From contig CM038218.1 of assembly GCA_021442155.1 (NCBI GenBank), forward strand, positions 62,400,268 to 62,464,267: a DNA stretch of 64,000 nt, in the 5' to 3' direction. This DNA is from Cymbidium sinense. Its lineage: Eukaryota; Streptophyta; Magnoliopsida; Asparagales; Orchidaceae. The notes under the pieces were generated by a model, which had not been told where the DNA came from, did no database searches, and worked only from the letters and a program-made list of their open reading frames with translations. A program made the translations under genes and the position numbers. Positions 61,701 to 64,000 of this stretch are shown here, piece after piece (positions within the stretch are counted from its first letter, which is position 1; each line of letters begins with the position of its first letter).

Positions 61701-63900
61701 CTTTTATCTATTTTTTTCAATTATTTTTTTGAGAGCTTGAATTGACTTGCAATCGGTGTGTTCATTATTTTTACTTTCTCAATATTCAGATGTTCTTGTT
61801 TTTTTTAATATAATAAGATTGAAATAGATTCAATGTATTTGTAGCCTTGATATATTTTTTCTCACTAATTTATTTATATAATATAATCATGTCAAATTGT
61901 TATGATAATTGTCTTTCTAGATCATTGTTTTTCTTGATTTTAGTTCTTGCAATCAATATTATCAACAAAAATAAAATTAAGATAATACAATTCTTTTTTT
62001 TATGTAATATTAGGATTAATGTTGCATTTATGAAAATCAATATTATATATAATACCATTAATGAAGGGCTTCAATCTATAAAGGTTTTGTTATGCATGCA
62101 AATTAGACATTTTTTTTTTTTATATAATGAAACCCTTATACTGAACCATGCAGATGTCTTTATGTTAAATCCATCGAGGTAAGCAATCCTAACATTTATC
62201 TACTCAACATGCAAGCCTTTTACAACTATGATACTCAATACGACTTGAATAGTTATTATTTTAACTACATATGAGAAAAATTTTAGTGAGGTCGATGTCA
62301 CTAGCCTCATCTTGTACCTTCTATTGATATTATCCTTTTTAATTTTGTCGATTCATTTATTTTATAGGTGTTTTTGTCTGTATGTAGCTTAGTCAATATC
62401 TATTTATTATTTTTATAAAGAGAATCCACATTTTCTTTCAGGATTAGCCCTTTCATATGCAAATCTTTAACATGTATAATTTTTTTCTTAGTATTCATGA
62501 TGACTTGCATTAGCAAGCATTATTAATTTAAAGGAGAATAATAATTAGCAGGCTTTGGAATTCTTTGTGATCGCATGACTTTTATCACGTGAGTTAGACT
62601 CATGTTGATATTGTTCATTTTATGATGTCTCTTGCCTATATCAATATTAGTGGGATCTTTGAATTAAATTTGTTATGTAGTGGACGTCTCTTTTTCATTT
62701 TCGCTTAATCTATCTTTATACATTGTAGCTTCACTGAAAATAATAATTTTATTTTAATTTCTTTCTTGTTTTTAACATTCAATTAAGTACACTTCTTTAT
62801 ATTTATGCCAAGATTGTCTTTTTTATTTTAATCAATGCGTACATAAGAAAACAATTTAAAAATTAAAATCTTTCAACTATAAGATACCCTCTTCTTCATT
62901 CGAGCTTTTTCATGGTTCCTAAAATCAAGGGAATAGATGATTCTCATTTGATGAGATATGATGTTGTGTTTATTATATCAACTTAAAATTTTCTAACATT
63001 CCTGCATGTAACCTTAGGCGCTCGGCCTTTTCATTATGGGTCATGTCCATCCTTTAAGTGACTACATTTTGTCAAGCAATTTTTGGAGCTATTCTCTCCA
63101 TGTGAATCCCATTTATGGTTCAATAGTTTTTGAATTTTATCAAATTGTTAGGTCATAAGAATTTTAGCATCAGTTTCATTTTTAATTAGGCTTTTTCATC
63201 TTACAAAAATATAAATTGTGCCGGTTTTATTTTTGATGAAGTATACCAGTATTTTCTTGATGGTGTTGTTTATGAAATTGGCGTGGTACATCGGGCCACT
63301 TCGTGATGCGATGGGAGACAATCTTGTATGTCTATATGTACCAGTTTTAGGGTTCCCTTCCAACCTTTTAGAGATTGACACGTTTTTGATTTTCTAAATT
63401 GGATTTTTTACAAAAAGTTGGTTACATAGATTTTTGATATGGGATCTTCTCTTTGGAATGTTTGATCTTGAGTCCATTCTCACTTATGTGGTTTGATCTT
63501 CAATACCAAATGTTTATATTCACATTTGAATTTGTTGTAGCTAACATTGTTCTTGTACTTGTATAAATAGTGCCAATTTTGTTGTCCTATGATATCACCA
63601 TTTGCTCCTTTGGTGATCGTTGAGATTTCGGTGATCCCTAAAATGAGTTAATTTATAAAGATTAGGTTTCTTCTCAAGTCATGAATGTACTTGACTATGT
63701 TATACATATAATATTATGAAATATAGTATGCATATACACATACATATATAATATTTTAAAAAATATTACCATTCCATCTTTATCTCTCCATTTTAATTTA
63801 TAATCAAACAAGTTCAACTACTCCTTGTTTAAGAATTTAGTGGTTTGATCGTCAGTTTTTATGAGTTGACCCTCGTACCTTACAAATCCAAATTTTTAAT
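61701..63900. other. T-rich spacer, no gene recognised
   Basis: T-rich with poly(T) runs (61,990, 62,111) and many short open frames in no family. A minus-strand frame at 63,381-63,196 is somewhat GC-richer (TYRHTRLSPIASRSGPMYHA) and looks like degraded TE sequence. I see no RNA gene. Confidence 0.4.
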
Positions 63901-64000
63901 TTTACTAGTAAGGAGGATCTACATATGATATTTATTGATTTAGAGAAAGCTTATGATAAAGTTTCAAGAGATGTTCTTTGGAGAGTTCTAGAACAGAAAT
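63901..64000 (+). pseudogene. LINE (non-LTR) reverse transcriptase fragment
   Basis: The frame from 63,913 reads [20 protein letters not shown] then VLWRVLEQK, the plant LINE RT motif with the first catalytic Asp in FIDLEKAYD. It runs off the window end in open frame. The expected upstream RT residues (the GRSTxEAI region) and endonuclease are not visible before 63,900, so it is probably 5' truncated or rearranged. Confidence 0.85.

Noticed and set aside
63196..63381. 61-codon minus-strand frame with TYRHTRLSPIASR
   Set aside because: Slightly GC-richer and protein-like, but too short and without a recognised motif. Likely TE debris.

Overview
The window looks like a repeat-dense intergenic stretch of a large, AT-rich plant nuclear genome. 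The evidence is a Ty3/gypsy internal region with plant-type gag-pol, Ty1/copia and plant LINE remnants, TA microsatellites, and one spliced gene start with GT/AG introns. I lean to a monocot, with low confidence. There is no prokaryotic gene organisation, and apart from the transposon remnants and that gene start I see no credible long coding region. Positions 1-53,684 are almost entirely a nest of one family of giant non-coding elements. I recognise two subfamilies, A and B, from the shared order of their modules. The sense strand starts TGTTGAYCTCA and carries a terminal hairpin, then ~180-bp tandem repeats, a tract dense in TTGACC/GGTCAA, a GC-rich core, a long AT-rich part, and finally two structured 3'-terminal hairpins. 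Copies are A1 (minus, 1-6,078, cut by the window edge), A2 (plus, 15,375-~22,482), A3 (minus, ~31,011-38,954), B1 (minus, 25,821-41,269 with A3 inside it), B2 (plus, 44,941-53,114) and B0 (plus), which is split into 25,262-25,820, 41,270-44,940 and 53,115-53,684 by B1 and B2. B1 has a 5-bp target duplication ATTAA and B2 has AAGTCT/AAGTCC. With TG...CA-like ends and no coding content, they look like solo LTRs of 7.5-8.2 kb, which is exceptionally long, or otherwise like a non-autonomous LTR-class element. Between A1 and A2, positions 6,079-15,374 hold a decayed minus-strand Ty3/gypsy element of Tat-like type: LTR with TATA box, PBS, gag, protease, reverse transcriptase and RNase H. Its integrase side is cut off by A1. 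Positions 22,483-25,260 are a mosaic of unrelated tandem repeats and purine-rich DNA. Positions 53,685-64,000 have a different character. They include the first two exons of a signal-peptide-bearing gene (from 55,601), long introns or spacer, a GC-richer insert (58,900-59,700), a ~60-bp tandem array (60,330-60,985), a diverged relative of the giant family that keeps one of its hairpins (~61,000-61,420), a copia remnant (~61,500-61,700) and a LINE reverse-transcriptase fragment running off the end. The most interesting signal is the set of short hairpins in the giant elements. Stem pairing is kept between copies, sometimes by paired changes, while loops vary. This suggests selection on nucleic-acid structure in an otherwise non-coding 8-kb element.
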